Source of the DNA: Aliidongia dinghuensis | Lineage (GTDB): Bacteria > Pseudomonadota > Alphaproteobacteria > ATCC43930 > CGMCC-115725 | Assembly: GCF_014643535.1 (NCBI RefSeq) | Contig: NZ_BMJQ01000001.1 | Span: 186,001-250,000, forward strand | Length of the DNA: 64,000 nt | Direction of reading: 5' to 3' | Part shown: positions 8,893 through 18,112 of the stretch, one piece after another | Numbering within the stretch: position 1 is the first letter of the stretch | Layout: each line of letters begins with the position of its first letter | The notes under the pieces: model-generated | Database searches by the model: none | Told to the model about the DNA's origin: nothing | The model's input: the letters and a program-made list of their open reading frames with translations, nothing else | Made by a program: the position numbers and the translations under genes

Positions 8893-9462
8893 CTAGGGCC
8901 CGGCCTGATCGGCCGGCGGCAGATAGCCGACAGGCGCCGCCGCCGGCACGTCGGTCCGCTCCGGGCCCAGGGTCCGTTGCAGCAGGACGAGGTCTAGCCA
9001 GCGGCCGAACTTGATGCCGACTCCGATGGCCTGGCCGACCGTGCGGAAGCCCATGCGCGTATGCAGGCGCAGCGAGCCCTCGTTGGCGCTGTCGCCGACG
9101 CCGGCCATCATCTGGCGATAGCCAAGGTCGGTGCAGGTCTCGATGAGGCTCGCAAGCAGCGCCGAGCCGATGCCGCGGTTGAGGAAGCGCTCATCGACAT
9201 AGACCGAATCCTGCACCGTGAAGCGATAGGCCGAGCGGGCGTGATAGAGGCTCGCGTAGCAATAGCCGACAATTTGGCCGTCGATCTCGGCGAGCCGCCA
9301 GGGCAGGCCGCGCGCCCGGACATTGTCGAACCGCCGGACCATCTCCTCGGTCGAGGGCGGGATTTCCTCGAAACTGCCGTAGCCGGTCTGGACATGATGG
9401 GCATAGATCGCCGTCACGGCAGGCATGTCGGCGACCGTCGCGTCGCGGATGGTGATTTCCAC
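8893..9462 (-). CDS. Phosphinothricin-type GNAT N-acetyltransferase
   Basis: 189 aa. Typical of the Pat/Bar/YncA group: IRDATVADMPAVTAIYAHHV, then FLNRGIGSALLASLIE (acetyl-CoA loop) and ANEGSLRLHTRMGFRTVG. GTG 9462 shares its first base with the stop of the EamA transporter upstream (TAGTG) and has AAAGGAAA at good distance, so the two are translationally coupled. Substrate is probably a small amine or amino-acid analogue; the exporter neighbour fits detoxification by acetylation and efflux (inference). Confidence 0.88.
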   Translation of the reverse strand: MEITIRDATVADMPAVTAIYAHHVQTGYGSFEEIPPSTEEMVRRFDNVRARGLPWRLAEIDGQIVGYCYASLYHARSAYRFTVQDSVYVDERFLNRGIGSALLASLIETCTDLGYRQMMAGVGDSANEGSLRLHTRMGFRTVGQAIGVGIKFGRWLDLVLLQRTLGPERTDVPAAAPVGYLPPADQAGP

Positions 9463-10391
9463 TATCGGATTTCCTTTGGTTGCGGATGGGGCAGGATGGC
9501 AAGTGCCGCGGCGGCCATCAGGACGAGGCAGGCGGCAATCTCGCTTGGGCCGGGCCGTTCGCCGTCGACGAGCGCGCCCAGTGCCAGGGCCACGACGGGG
9601 CAGACATAGGCGTAGCTTGCGACCGCCGCGGCGGACCAGCGGCCGAGCAGGACGAGGTAAAGGCTGAAGCCGATGACCGTGCCCAGCACGACGAGCAGGG
9701 CCCAGCTCGCGAGCGCGGCCGGGTCGAGGATCTGCGCCCACACGGCGCGATCCCAGGGTTCGGTTGCGGCCGAAAGCATGAGCAGCAGCGCGCCGCCCGC
9801 GAGACTGTGCCAGGCGGCGACCCGGATCGGCGACCCTATGGCCGCGGCTGCTTTCATGCGCAGCGTGCCGAGGCCGTAGCAAGCGGCGCCCAAGGCAATC
9901 GCGCCGAGGCCGGCGGGCGCGGCGCCGCCCATCGTCCGTCCGGCGCTCCAGGCGAGAAGGGCAAGGCCGGCGAGGCCGAGCGCTAGGGCGGCGGTCTGGC
10001 CGGGGCTCGGCCGGCGACCGGCGAGCAGCAGGACTGCGAGTGGCACGGTCGCGAAATTGACCATCGCCGCCAGGCCGGACGGCACGCGTCCGGCGCCCCA
10101 GGCCATGAGCCCGTAGTTCGCGGCGACCATCAGGACCGCGCCCGGCCATAGCGCTGAGCGTGGCGGCGGGGCGGCCCGGCCGGCCCAGAGCCACAGCACG
10201 AGGCCGCCGGCGAGAAAGCGGCTGCCGACGAACAGCAGCGGCGGCAGATGGGCGACGCCGTGCTTCAGCGGCAGCCAGGTGCCGCCCCAGGCCAGGCACA
10301 GCAGCGCGAAGGCGCCGATCGAGACGGCGCGTCCGGACGATTTGACCGGAGCCACAGAATGGCTGATGCTTTGTTCGAGGGAATTTTCCAT
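9462..10391 (-). CDS. EamA/DMT-superfamily exporter
   Basis: 309 aa with about ten hydrophobic segments arranged as two EamA repeats; motifs LAWGGTWLPLKHG at the start and ALGALVDGERPGPSEI before the last helix are typical. Inner-membrane metabolite exporter, substrate unknown. It is divergent from a LysR gene 79 bp away and overlaps the acetyltransferase by one base, so a LysR-controlled two-gene unit is likely. Confidence 0.88.
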   Translation of the reverse strand: MENSLEQSISHSVAPVKSSGRAVSIGAFALLCLAWGGTWLPLKHGVAHLPPLLFVGSRFLAGGLVLWLWAGRAAPPPRSALWPGAVLMVAANYGLMAWGAGRVPSGLAAMVNFATVPLAVLLLAGRRPSPGQTAALALGLAGLALLAWSAGRTMGGAAPAGLGAIALGAACYGLGTLRMKAAAAIGSPIRVAAWHSLAGGALLLMLSAATEPWDRAVWAQILDPAALASWALLVVLGTVIGFSLYLVLLGRWSAAAVASYAYVCPVVALALGALVDGERPGPSEIAACLVLMAAAALAILPHPQPKEIR

Positions 10392-10470
10392 GGCCCGAGC
10401 GTGAATGAGCGAGATCGGCCTTGCAAATCAGGATTTCTGAAGGTCGAAGCATGAGATTGGCTAAGGCTCC

Positions 10471-11340
10471 ATGAGTCGCCGTTTGCCCCCGCTCGGCGGG
10501 CTCCGGGCGTTCGAGGCGGCGGCGCGCCTCGGCAGCTTCGTCGCCGCGGCCGATGAGCTGGGCGTCACCGCCGGTGCCGTCAGCCAGCAGGTGAAGGGGC
10601 TCGAAGAGCGCCTCGGCCTCGCCCTGTTCGAGCGGCGGCCGCAGGCGCTGGTCTTGACCGCGGCCGGCTGCGAATACGCGCCGACCCTCAAGGCCGCGTT
10701 CGATGCGATCGAGGCGGCAACGCGCCGGCTGGTGCCGCCGGCCGAGCGGGTGCGGCTCGCCGCTGCGGTGCCGGCGAGCTTCGCGACCTTCTGGCTGCTG
10801 CCGCGCCTGGCGCGCTTCGAGGCGCACCATCCGGGCGTCGAGCTGGCGATCCAGAGCGCCAGCCGCCGGGCCGATCCGGGGCTGGACGGTGCCGATGCGG
10901 CGATTCGCCAGGGCCGGGCCGGCTGGCGCGAGCGCGCCTGCCTCTATTTGTGGAGCGAGGCGCTGGTGCCGGTCTCGAGTCCCGCTGCAGCGGGCGCGGA
11001 CGATCCACTCGACGGCGCCACCCTGCTCGCGACCGAGGGCGTCCCCGACCGCTGGGCAGTCTGGTCGGCGGCGATGGACCGGCCGTTGCGGCCGCGCCGG
11101 CGCCTCATGCTCGCCGACGATGGGCTCGTCATCCAGGCGGCGCTCAACGGCCTCGGCGCGGCGCTCGTCGACCGCCATCTGGTCGAGCCGGCCCTGCGCG
11201 AAGGCCGTCTGGTCCTGCTCGACGCCCGCCCGGCCTGGCGGCCCGGCACGGCCTGGTACCTGGTCCACGACGAGCGGACGCGGCCGCTCGCCGCCTTCGC
11301 CGACTGGCTGCTGGACGAATGCGCCGGGCCGATGCCGTAG
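10471..11340 (+). CDS. LysR-family transcriptional regulator, GcvA-like
   Basis: 289 aa. N-terminal winged helix LRAFEAAARLGSFVAAADEL, GVTAGAVSQQVKGLEERLG; the effector domain has the GcvA-type ADAAIRQGRAGW and GLGAALVDRHLVEPAL. It faces the EamA-acetyltransferase pair across a short gap, the classical arrangement for a LysR regulator and its target. Inducer unknown. Confidence 0.9.
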   Translation: MSRRLPPLGGLRAFEAAARLGSFVAAADELGVTAGAVSQQVKGLEERLGLALFERRPQALVLTAAGCEYAPTLKAAFDAIEAATRRLVPPAERVRLAAAVPASFATFWLLPRLARFEAHHPGVELAIQSASRRADPGLDGADAAIRQGRAGWRERACLYLWSEALVPVSSPAAAGADDPLDGATLLATEGVPDRWAVWSAAMDRPLRPRRRLMLADDGLVIQAALNGLGAALVDRHLVEPALREGRLVLLDARPAWRPGTAWYLVHDERTRPLAAFADWLLDECAGPMP

Positions 11341-11349
11341 CCCGCGCGG

Positions 11350-12180
11350 TCAGGTGCTGAGGCGCCGGATGATCATCCGCATGAAGCCGTCGAACTGGCG
11401 GTCCGTCAGGATCCGGCGCAGGGTCAGGATCGTGTTGGCGCCACCACCGGTGGCATAGCGCGTCTTCGGCCGGGCGACGGTGAGCCCCTTGAGGATTGTG
11501 GTGGCGACGACGTCCGCCTCGGACACCATGCGGCTGGTCTCGGTCCCGGCCAGCAGCCTCGCGTGCCGCTCCGCCTGGTCACGATAGGCCGTGGCGCCCG
11601 AGGTCTTGAGCAGATTCTCGCGAGCGATGCCGCTCCACTCGGTACGGATGCCGCCCGGCTCGACCACGACCACGTCGATGCCGAACGGTGCCAGCTCCAT
11701 GCGCAGGCAGTCGCTCAAGCCCTCGACCGCGAATTTCGTCGCGTGGTACCAGGCGCCGAGCGGCTCCCACATCTTGCCGCCGATCGAGGTGATGTTGATG
11801 ATCCGGCCGCTCCCTTGCCGGCGCATGATCGGCGTCGCGAGCTGGATCAAGCGAGCGAGCCCGATCAGGTTGACTTCGACCTGCCGGCGTCCCTCGGCGA
11901 TCGGCACGTCCTCGAGCGCGCCGTAGGAGCCGTAGCCGGCATTGTTGACGAGCCCGTCGAGCCGGCCCGCGTCGCGGACGATCTCGTCGATTGCCGCTAC
12001 CATCGAGGCGTCGTCCGTCACGTCGAGGGCGAGGAGGCGGGCGCCGGCCGTTTCGAGCGGCTTCATCCGGTCGACCCGGCGTGCGCCGGCATAAACGGTA
12101 TGGCCTGCGGCCAGCAGGCGGCGGACGGTGGCAGCGCCGATCCCCGCGGAGGCGCCGGTAACGAGGACTGTCTTGCTCAT
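11350..12180 (-). CDS. Short-chain dehydrogenase/reductase
   Basis: 276 aa classical SDR. NAD(P) motif TGASAGIGAAT, NNAGYG, catalytic Ser in NITSIGG and YHATK (YxxxK). C-terminal extension after VVVEPGGIRTEW. ATG 12180 with GGAAG upstream is preferred to the GTG at 12189. Divergent from the MerR regulator with a MerR-type operator between them, so it is likely its target. Substrate unknown. Confidence 0.9.
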   Translation of the reverse strand: MSKTVLVTGASAGIGAATVRRLLAAGHTVYAGARRVDRMKPLETAGARLLALDVTDDASMVAAIDEIVRDAGRLDGLVNNAGYGSYGALEDVPIAEGRRQVEVNLIGLARLIQLATPIMRRQGSGRIINITSIGGKMWEPLGAWYHATKFAVEGLSDCLRMELAPFGIDVVVVEPGGIRTEWSGIARENLLKTSGATAYRDQAERHARLLAGTETSRMVSEADVVATTILKGLTVARPKTRYATGGGANTILTLRRILTDRQFDGFMRMIIRRLST

Positions 12181-12218
12181 GGAATCCACTTCCGTTCTGA
12201 CTGAGCAGGGTTTCTAAA

Positions 12219-12242
12219 CTATGGACTATACTCCATGGTCAA
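12219..12242. promoter_or_regulatory. MerR-type operator/promoter between SDR and MerR genes
   Basis: Inverted repeat CTATGGA (12219-12225), 6-bp spacer, TCCATGG (12232-12238). On the minus strand it directly follows TTGACC (12237-12242), the -35 type favoured by MerR promoters with long spacers. The palindrome between -35 and -10 towards the SDR gene is the usual MerR activation layout. Confidence 0.65.
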
Positions 12243-12256
12243 GCGATGATCGGCCC

Positions 12257-12670
12257 ATGCTCATCGCCGAATTCAGCCGGCGCACCGGCCTCACCAAGGA
12301 CACGATCCGCTTCTATGTGAAGCGCGGGCTGCTGAAGCCCGACGTCGGCACCAACACCAGCAACCGCTACCAGTCGTTCGACGCCGAGCAGGTCGAGCGC
12401 GCGCTCATCATCCGCCATGCCCAGCTCCTGGGCTTCACGCTCCAGGAAATCGCCGTTTTTGACGCGGAATACAGTCGCGCCGGCATGTCGGAGGCGCGCT
12501 TGATCGAGCTCATGCGCGGGCGCGTGGCGCTGATCGATGAGCGGATCGAGAAGCTCGAGCGCAGCCGCGACTATTTCCTGCGCAAGATCGCCTGGATCGA
12601 GGGCGGGTCGAAGGGTGAGCCGCCGAGCCTGCTCGAGTCCGTGGGCGACCCGCGCCGGGTCTGCCGCTGA
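12257..12670 (+). CDS. MerR-family transcriptional regulator
   Basis: 137 aa from ATG 12257. Winged helix LIAEFSRRTGLTKDTIRFYVKRGLLKP, NRYQSFDAEQVERALIIRHA and a C-terminal coiled helix (RVALIDERIEKLERSRDYFLRKI). No cysteine cluster, so not a classical metal sensor. The reading frame extends upstream, but that extension overlaps the operator palindrome, which favours the start at 12257. Confidence 0.9.
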   Translation: MLIAEFSRRTGLTKDTIRFYVKRGLLKPDVGTNTSNRYQSFDAEQVERALIIRHAQLLGFTLQEIAVFDAEYSRAGMSEARLIELMRGRVALIDERIEKLERSRDYFLRKIAWIEGGSKGEPPSLLESVGDPRRVCR

Positions 12671-12690
12671 TCGGCCTTGCTGCGGAGAGG

Positions 12691-13131
12691 TCAGCTGCGG
12701 CGGGCGAAGAAGGCGATGATCAGGCCGAACAGCAGCATCGCCGCCATGTTGGGCACGATTGTGACCGGCGTGTAATGCGGGCGCGGCCAGGCGCGCGACA
12801 GCGGGACGACGATGCCGTTCATGACCGCGAAGATGACCGGTCCGGCGGCGAGGCCGCCCAGCACCCAGCGCCGGTGCAGCATGGGCGACCACGTGACAGC
12901 GGCGCGATAGATCGCCGCGATCAGCACCGACATCAGGCATTGCAGGCCGAGCCCGAGGAGCGCCGCCGGCAGGCCGCCGTGATAGGCGGCGCGGCCGAGC
13001 ACGCCCGAGGCGATGGCGCGCAGAATGATGACCGGGCTCGTGCGGTTGATGAGCGCTGCGGCGCCGATGTCGACGAGACCGGCGACGAGGCCGCCGGCGA
13101 CGACGGCCCGCCACGCCCGATGCCGCGCCAT
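12691..13131 (-). CDS. Conserved small integral membrane protein
   Basis: 146 aa with four hydrophobic segments: VVAGGLVAGLVDIGAAALI, LLGLGLQCLMSVLIAAIY, LGGLAAGPVIFAVMNGIVVP and MAAMLLFGLIIAFFA. The pattern ILRAIASGVLGRAA(Y)HGG is shared by a widespread proteobacterial family of unknown function. It follows the Usp gene in the same direction with 4 bp between them, so it belongs to that operon. Confidence 0.75.
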   Translation of the reverse strand: MARHRAWRAVVAGGLVAGLVDIGAAALINRTSPVIILRAIASGVLGRAAYHGGLPAALLGLGLQCLMSVLIAAIYRAAVTWSPMLHRRWVLGGLAAGPVIFAVMNGIVVPLSRAWPRPHYTPVTIVPNMAAMLLFGLIIAFFARRS

Positions 13132-13135
13132 GCGC

Positions 13136-13624
13136 TCAGGTCAGGCTGTCGATCTGGGTGTCGCTCAGGCTGCCCGGCACGATGGTCAGCGGCACGCGCA
13201 GCCGGCCGACCAGCTTGTTCGACAGTGCCGAGATGAGCGGGCCGGGGCCGCTGTCGCTGACCGCGGCGGCCAGCACCAGGACCGAGATGGTCGGGTCCTC
13301 GTCGATGAGCGCCAGCAGCTGCTCATGCGGCACCCCCTCGCGGATATGGATGACCGGCGGCGAGCCGGTCAGTGCCGCCACCGTGTCGGCATGGCGGCCG
13401 ACCAGCTCTTCCGCCTCCTCGCGCTTTTCCTCGCGCATCAGGCTTTCGAGCGCCATCCAGTGCTGGCGGTCTGGCGGGTCCATGACATACAGCAGGGCGA
13501 CCCGACCGCCGGTCCGGCGCGCCCGGAGGGAAGCGTAGCGCAGCGCCACCCGCAACTCGGGGCTGTCGTCGACGACCACGAGGAAGACGCGTCCGCGCGC
13601 TTCGAAGGGAACTGGGTCGACCAT
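13136..13624 (-). CDS. Universal stress protein (UspA family)
   Basis: 162 aa from ATG 13624, 5 bp after the upstream stop. Rossmann-like Usp fold: FLVVVDDSPELRVALRYA, VALLYVMDPPD, ISVLVLAAA and a final VPLTIVPG. The usual ATP-binding G-2x-G-9x-G-S/T is only partly recognisable (SDSGPGPLISALS), so nucleotide binding is uncertain. Operon with the TIGR02186 and TauE genes. Confidence 0.85.
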   Translation of the reverse strand: MVDPVPFEARGRVFLVVVDDSPELRVALRYASLRARRTGGRVALLYVMDPPDRQHWMALESLMREEKREEAEELVGRHADTVAALTGSPPVIHIREGVPHEQLLALIDEDPTISVLVLAAAVSDSGPGPLISALSNKLVGRLRVPLTIVPGSLSDTQIDSLT

Positions 13625-13629
13625 CGGGC

Positions 13630-14370
13630 TCAGGCATTCCTGAACAGGAAAGTTGCCCCCCATCCTGCCATCGCCGCCAGGGCGACTGCAACGAGCCCGT
13701 AGAAAAGCGGGCGATTCTGCGCAAAATCGTTGATGTCCGCCTCGAGGCCGGTCTGTGAAATGATGAGCGGCGTCGTCTGGGCGGCGACAATGTCGCCCTT
13801 GCGCACCAGGAAAACCTGGATCGAGTAGGTGCCGGTCGGCACCGTCGCGGGGAAGTTGAGGCTGGCACGGAACAGCCGGTCGCCCAGGAAATTGACCTGG
13901 CCGGTCTGCTTCTCGTAGAGGCCGCTGCGTTGCTGTTCCTCGATAAGCGCGTCGCGGAACGGGCCGATGTCGGTGGACTTGGCCTTGCTGGCGACAGGGA
14001 GCTTCAGGTTGTCGAAGCCGATCTCGTGCAGCTGGCGCAGGTTCGGCGGCATGATGTCCTCGACCGGCCGGCTCGACAGCACGGCGTAATAGCCGGGGAC
14101 GTCGCTGAAGGCGACGCTGCGCGTATTGAGCCAGATGCCGCCGAGGTGGGACTTGCGGCGGACGACCGTTTCATGCTCCGGCCCCTGCACGACGACGACG
14201 ATGTCGCCGCCGCCCTCGATCGCGCCGAACAGCACGACCGAGGTGCCGGTGAAGCCGGTGGTGATCGCGACCAGATGGCTCGTCAGGTCCGCGACAAGCG
14301 CCTGGGCCTGTGCCGTTGCGGGCAATGCCAGGAGCAGCAAGGCCGCGAGCGCCGCGAACGGGCGGATCAT
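13630..14370 (-). CDS. TIGR02186-family exported membrane-anchored protein
   Basis: 246 aa. Cleavable signal peptide (LAALLLLALPATAQAQA), a large periplasmic domain (GTSVVLFGAIEGGGDIVVVVQGP; GIWLNTRSVAFSDVPGYY) and a C-terminal membrane helix (LFYGLVAVALAAMAGWGATFLF). The family is conserved in alphaproteobacteria beside TauE/SafE permeases, with which it overlaps by 4 nt here. Function unknown; a partner role for the permease is inferred. Confidence 0.85.
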   Translation of the reverse strand: MIRPFAALAALLLLALPATAQAQALVADLTSHLVAITTGFTGTSVVLFGAIEGGGDIVVVVQGPEHETVVRRKSHLGGIWLNTRSVAFSDVPGYYAVLSSRPVEDIMPPNLRQLHEIGFDNLKLPVASKAKSTDIGPFRDALIEEQQRSGLYEKQTGQVNFLGDRLFRASLNFPATVPTGTYSIQVFLVRKGDIVAAQTTPLIISQTGLEADINDFAQNRPLFYGLVAVALAAMAGWGATFLFRNA

Positions 14371-15281
14371 TCGTTCACCGCGATCGAATAGCGCGAGTCC
14401 GGCGGCACGGTCAGGTCACCCAGCAACTTGGCGCCGGTCGCAAGGATGATGAGCGCCAGGAACACGCGCAGATACTCGCCGCGCACCATGGCGCCGAAGC
14501 GAGTGCCGTACTGCACGCCGACGACGCCGCCGATCAGCATGATGAGGGCGAGCAGGCTGTCGACGGTCTGGTTGGTGAGCGCATGCAGCACCGTGACGCT
14601 TGTCGCGATGAACACGGTCTGCAGCAGCGAGGTGCCGGGCACCACGCTGCTCGGCATGCCCAGCACATAGATCATCGCCGGCACGACCAGGAAGCCGCCG
14701 CCGATGCCGAGGAGGGCCGAGAGCACGCCGATGCCGCAGCCGAGGCCGAGCGGCAGGAGCGCGCTGATGTAGAGCTTCGACCGGCGGAAGCGGATCTTGA
14801 ACGGCAAGCCGTGGAACCAGGTGTGCTGATGCAGCCGGCGCCGGCGCGCGCCGGGCTGGCGCGCGCGCACCACGGCGCCGACGCTCTCGATCATCATCAG
14901 GCTGCCGAGCGTGCCGAGCAGCAGCACGTAGCTGAGGCTGATCACCAGGTCGAGCTGGCCGAGCCGGCGCAGGAAGGCGAACAGCGCCACCCCGACCGCC
15001 GAGCCGATGAAGCCGCCGGTGCTCAGCACGGCGCCCATCTTGAAATCGACGTTGCCGCGTCGCCAATGGGTGAGCACGCCCGACAGCGACGCGCCGACCA
15101 GCTGGTTGGCCGAGGAGGCGACCGCGACCGCCTGCGGCACGCCGATGAAGATCAGGAGAGGCGTCAGCAGGAAGCCGCCGCCGATGCCGAACATGCCCGA
15201 CAGGAATCCCACACCCAGCCCAATAGCCAGCAGGACGAAGACGTCCTGGGTAACCGCGGCGATCGGCAGATAGACGTCCAT
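14367..15281 (-). CDS. TauE/SafE-family sulfite/organosulfonate exporter-type permease
   Basis: 304 aa, about eight membrane segments in two inverted-repeat halves, each starting with the same motif: MFGIGGGFLLTP and LLGIGGGFLVVP. A basic cytoplasmic loop (RARQPGARRRRLHQH) separates the halves. Probably exports or imports a sulfur anion or C2 sulfonate; substrate unproven. First gene of the four-gene unit TauE-TIGR02186-Usp-small membrane protein. Confidence 0.88.
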   Translation of the reverse strand: MDVYLPIAAVTQDVFVLLAIGLGVGFLSGMFGIGGGFLLTPLLIFIGVPQAVAVASSANQLVGASLSGVLTHWRRGNVDFKMGAVLSTGGFIGSAVGVALFAFLRRLGQLDLVISLSYVLLLGTLGSLMMIESVGAVVRARQPGARRRRLHQHTWFHGLPFKIRFRRSKLYISALLPLGLGCGIGVLSALLGIGGGFLVVPAMIYVLGMPSSVVPGTSLLQTVFIATSVTVLHALTNQTVDSLLALIMLIGGVVGVQYGTRFGAMVRGEYLRVFLALIILATGAKLLGDLTVPPDSRYSIAVNE

Positions 15282-15466
15282 GGCGGGGGACGGTCACCCG
15301 AAGGGAACAAGGGCGGCCCGCCCCGCCGTATGGTCTACGGCAAAGCGAACTGATCCAAGAGCTTACGCTGCGATGCTCTAACGCAAAAGCACGCTGGCGC
15401 CGCATCTGTGGAGAAGCAGCCGAAGCACGGCAAAAAAGTCACAGAAGGGCGCGGAGGTTGTGGGCG

Positions 15467-16600
15467 TCAGCGCCGGCCGCGCCCGTCGATCGGCCAGAGG
15501 GCAACCAGCGTGTCGCCCTCCATGACGTGGTACCAATCGTGCAGGTTGACCGTCGGGTCGCAATGGGGTGTGACCAGTTCGATGCGCGCACCAAGGGCCG
15601 GTCGCGGCCCCACCGGGAACAGCTTGCCGTGCTCGTCGCCGAACAGCTGGTAGCGGCTCGCCGGGTCGACGCCGCTCGCCACCTCGGGCAGCGGGCCGTC
15701 GGTCGCGAAACATTTGATGCCGCCGTCGGTCGTGACCCAATCCGCCGCGTTGACGCTGACGACCGCGGTCTGGGCCAGGAGCGCCGTCTCGAACGGCGGG
15801 CCGTTCAGCCCGTCGGCGAGTGCGTGGTGATAATCGACATCCATGAAGACGTAGGAGCCGGCCTGCAGCTCGGTGAAGACATGGCCTTCCGGGTCGAGGT
15901 CGTGCGTCCCCGTGCCGGCGCCGGTGACGATCTCGAACGGCGTGCCCTGGCCGCGCGCCGTCTCGATGAGATGGCCGATGGTCGCCCTCAAGTCCGCCGC
16001 AGCGGCGGCGCGGTGGGCGCGCTCGGGAATATGCTGCAGGTTGCCGGCATAGGCCTGCAAGCCGCGCAGGCGGAGATGCGGCGCGTCGGCCGCCAAGAGC
16101 GCCAGGCCCAGAAGCTCGACATGGCTCGCGGCGCCGGTCCGGTTGTAGCCGGCGCCGTAGTCGACCAGCACGTCGAGCGGATGGTCGAGCGCCGCTGCGG
16201 CCTGGTCCAGCGCCGCCAGGTTCTCCGGATGGTCGAGCACGATCATGAGCCCGCCGGGGCCGGCCTGCCGCGCAAGCGCGATCAGGCGCCGGATCTTGCT
16301 TTCGGTCACCGCCGGCGAGGTGATGAGCACGCCCGGGATGCCGCCCGCGACCATGACCTCTGCCTCGCCGATCGTGACGCAGCAGATGCCCTTGGCACCG
16401 GCCGCGACCTGGAGCCGCGCGATCTCGACCGACTTGTGGGTCTTGCTATGCGGACGCAGGCCGACGCTGCGGGCCGCTGCGAATTCCGCCATACGCTGGA
16501 TGTTGCGCAGGAGCGCCGGCCGCTCGATGAGCAGCGCCGGCGTGTCGAGCCGTGCCCGGCCGCCGGGCACGCCGATCAGGGGCTCGTTCGGATGCGTCAT
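15467..16600 (-). CDS. DSD1-family PLP enzyme (D-threonine aldolase / D-serine dehydratase-like)
   Basis: 377 aa. Alanine-racemase-type PLP barrel with the lysine in LRPHSKTHKSVEIARLQ, followed by VDYGAGYNRTG and LQAYAGNLQHI; the C-terminal D-ser dehydratase-like domain carries the metal motif VTPHCDPTVNLHD. Fold-type III enzymes of this group act on D-3-hydroxyamino acids. Start ATG 16600 overlaps the amidase stop (ATGA), so the pair is translationally coupled. Confidence 0.88.
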   Translation of the reverse strand: MTHPNEPLIGVPGGRARLDTPALLIERPALLRNIQRMAEFAAARSVGLRPHSKTHKSVEIARLQVAAGAKGICCVTIGEAEVMVAGGIPGVLITSPAVTESKIRRLIALARQAGPGGLMIVLDHPENLAALDQAAAALDHPLDVLVDYGAGYNRTGAASHVELLGLALLAADAPHLRLRGLQAYAGNLQHIPERAHRAAAAADLRATIGHLIETARGQGTPFEIVTGAGTGTHDLDPEGHVFTELQAGSYVFMDVDYHHALADGLNGPPFETALLAQTAVVSVNAADWVTTDGGIKCFATDGPLPEVASGVDPASRYQLFGDEHGKLFPVGPRPALGARIELVTPHCDPTVNLHDWYHVMEGDTLVALWPIDGRGRR

Positions 16601-18036
16601 CGCGAACCCTCCAGGGCCGCCAGGTCGGGGACCGGGCGGGCGAGCTTCGGCCGGGTCTGGAAGACCCGCTCGAGCGCCAGCGCCGCAGCCAGCACCTGGG
16701 CGTCGCCGCGCCGCTTGCCGCAGATCTGGATGCCGAACGGCAGGCCCTTGTGATCGACGCCGCACGGCAATGCCACCACCGGATGGCCGGTCAGTGTCAG
16801 GCCGTATGTCAGCGCGATCCATTGGAAATAATGGGCGAGCGGCGCGCCGTTGATCTCGGTCGGATGCCATTCGGCATGGGGGAAGGGGCTGACCGCCGCG
16901 GTCGGGCAGATCAGCAGGTCGACCTCGTCGAACAGCGCCTGGAAGCGGCGATAGAGCCGGGTCTGCTCGGCCTGGGCCTTGGCATGGTCGGCGAGCGTGA
17001 AGCCCTCGGCCTGCTCCAGGTTGGCGCGGACCGGCAGCTGCAGCAGGTCGCGGTGCCGTTCGGCCAAGGCACGCTGGCCGGCCTCGAAGCTCTCGGCGCG
17101 CAGGATCGCAAAGGTGCGGTGGGCGTCGCCCAGCTCCGGATCGCGCTCGACCGAGCTTTGGAACAGGTCGGCGAACAGGCCGCAGCGCTCATGGAAGATC
17201 GCGCGCACGTCATCGTCGACCGGGGCGAAGCCCAGGTCCTCCGACACGGCGATCTTGAGCCGCGCCAGATCGACCTCGGGCAGCGGGAAGAACGCCTTGG
17301 GATCGACCGGGCCCGACAGCGGGTCGATTGCGTCCTCACGCGCGATGGCCGAGAGCAGCAGCGCCGCGTCGGCGACGGTGCGCCCCATCGGCCCGTCGAC
17401 CGAGAGCGGCGAATAGCCGAGCAGGCGCCGGTCCGACGGCACCAGGCCCGGCGTCGGGCGGAAGCCCACCACACCGCAGAACGCGGCAGGCGTGCGCAGG
17501 CTGCCGCCCATGTCGGAGCCGGTCGCAAGCGGCATCATGCCGGCGGCGAGGGCCGCGGCTGAGCCGCCGGACGAACCGGCGGACGTGAGTTCAGGCGCGA
17601 ACGGGTTGCCGGTCGCGCCATAGACGCCGTTGCGCGTATTGGCGCCGGCGCCGAATTCCGGCGTGTTGGTCTTGGCGAACACGATGCCGCCGGCGGCCTT
17701 GACCGCTGCGACCGTGGTCTCGTCGCGGGTCGGCACGTGGTCCTTGTAAATGAGCGAGCCCCAGGTGGTCTTGAGGCCCTTGGTCTCGCTCAGGTCCTTG
17801 ATGCCGACCGGCAGGCCGTGGAGCGGGCCCAGATCTTCGCCGCGCAGCGCCTGGCGCTCAGCCTCGCGCGCCGCCGCCTGGGCGCCATCGATGTCGAGGG
17901 CGACGACCGCGTTGATCGCCGGATTGACCGCCTCGATCCGGCCCAAGCAATCGTCGAGCAGTTCGACCGGCGAGATCTCCTTGGTGCCGATCAGGCGGCG
18001 AAGCTCGACGGCGCTCAGGTCGCAAAGGCTGGTCAT
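16597..18036 (-). CDS. Amidase (amidase signature family)
   Basis: 479 aa. The Ser-cisSer-Lys triad is visible: Lys in GLPVGIKDLSETKG, cis-Ser and nucleophile in TSAGSSGGSAAALAAG and ATGSDMGGSLRTPA. A C-terminal VVALPCGVDHKGLPFGIQI closes the domain. The lack of GatB/C neighbours and the coupling to a D-amino acid enzyme argue for a catabolic amidase rather than GatA. Confidence 0.9.
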   Translation of the reverse strand: MTSLCDLSAVELRRLIGTKEISPVELLDDCLGRIEAVNPAINAVVALDIDGAQAAAREAERQALRGEDLGPLHGLPVGIKDLSETKGLKTTWGSLIYKDHVPTRDETTVAAVKAAGGIVFAKTNTPEFGAGANTRNGVYGATGNPFAPELTSAGSSGGSAAALAAGMMPLATGSDMGGSLRTPAAFCGVVGFRPTPGLVPSDRRLLGYSPLSVDGPMGRTVADAALLLSAIAREDAIDPLSGPVDPKAFFPLPEVDLARLKIAVSEDLGFAPVDDDVRAIFHERCGLFADLFQSSVERDPELGDAHRTFAILRAESFEAGQRALAERHRDLLQLPVRANLEQAEGFTLADHAKAQAEQTRLYRRFQALFDEVDLLICPTAAVSPFPHAEWHPTEINGAPLAHYFQWIALTYGLTLTGHPVVALPCGVDHKGLPFGIQICGKRRGDAQVLAAALALERVFQTRPKLARPVPDLAALEGSR

Positions 18037-18112
18037 GGATCAGGGCTCCCGGTTCGAATTCCGCCGCAAGGATCGGAGCGGACCGGCGGGAGCGCAAGAG
18101 GGATGAGTGACG

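Noticed and set aside
9463..11268. Minus-strand open frame extending from the acetyltransferase through the EamA and LysR genes
   Set aside because: Only the last part (8893-9462) has GNAT motifs; the remainder is out of frame with the EamA gene and antisense to the LysR gene.
18046..18062. GGTTCGAATTCC resembling a tRNA T-arm
   Set aside because: No acceptor or anticodon stems can be folded around it; it is the leader of the amidase gene.
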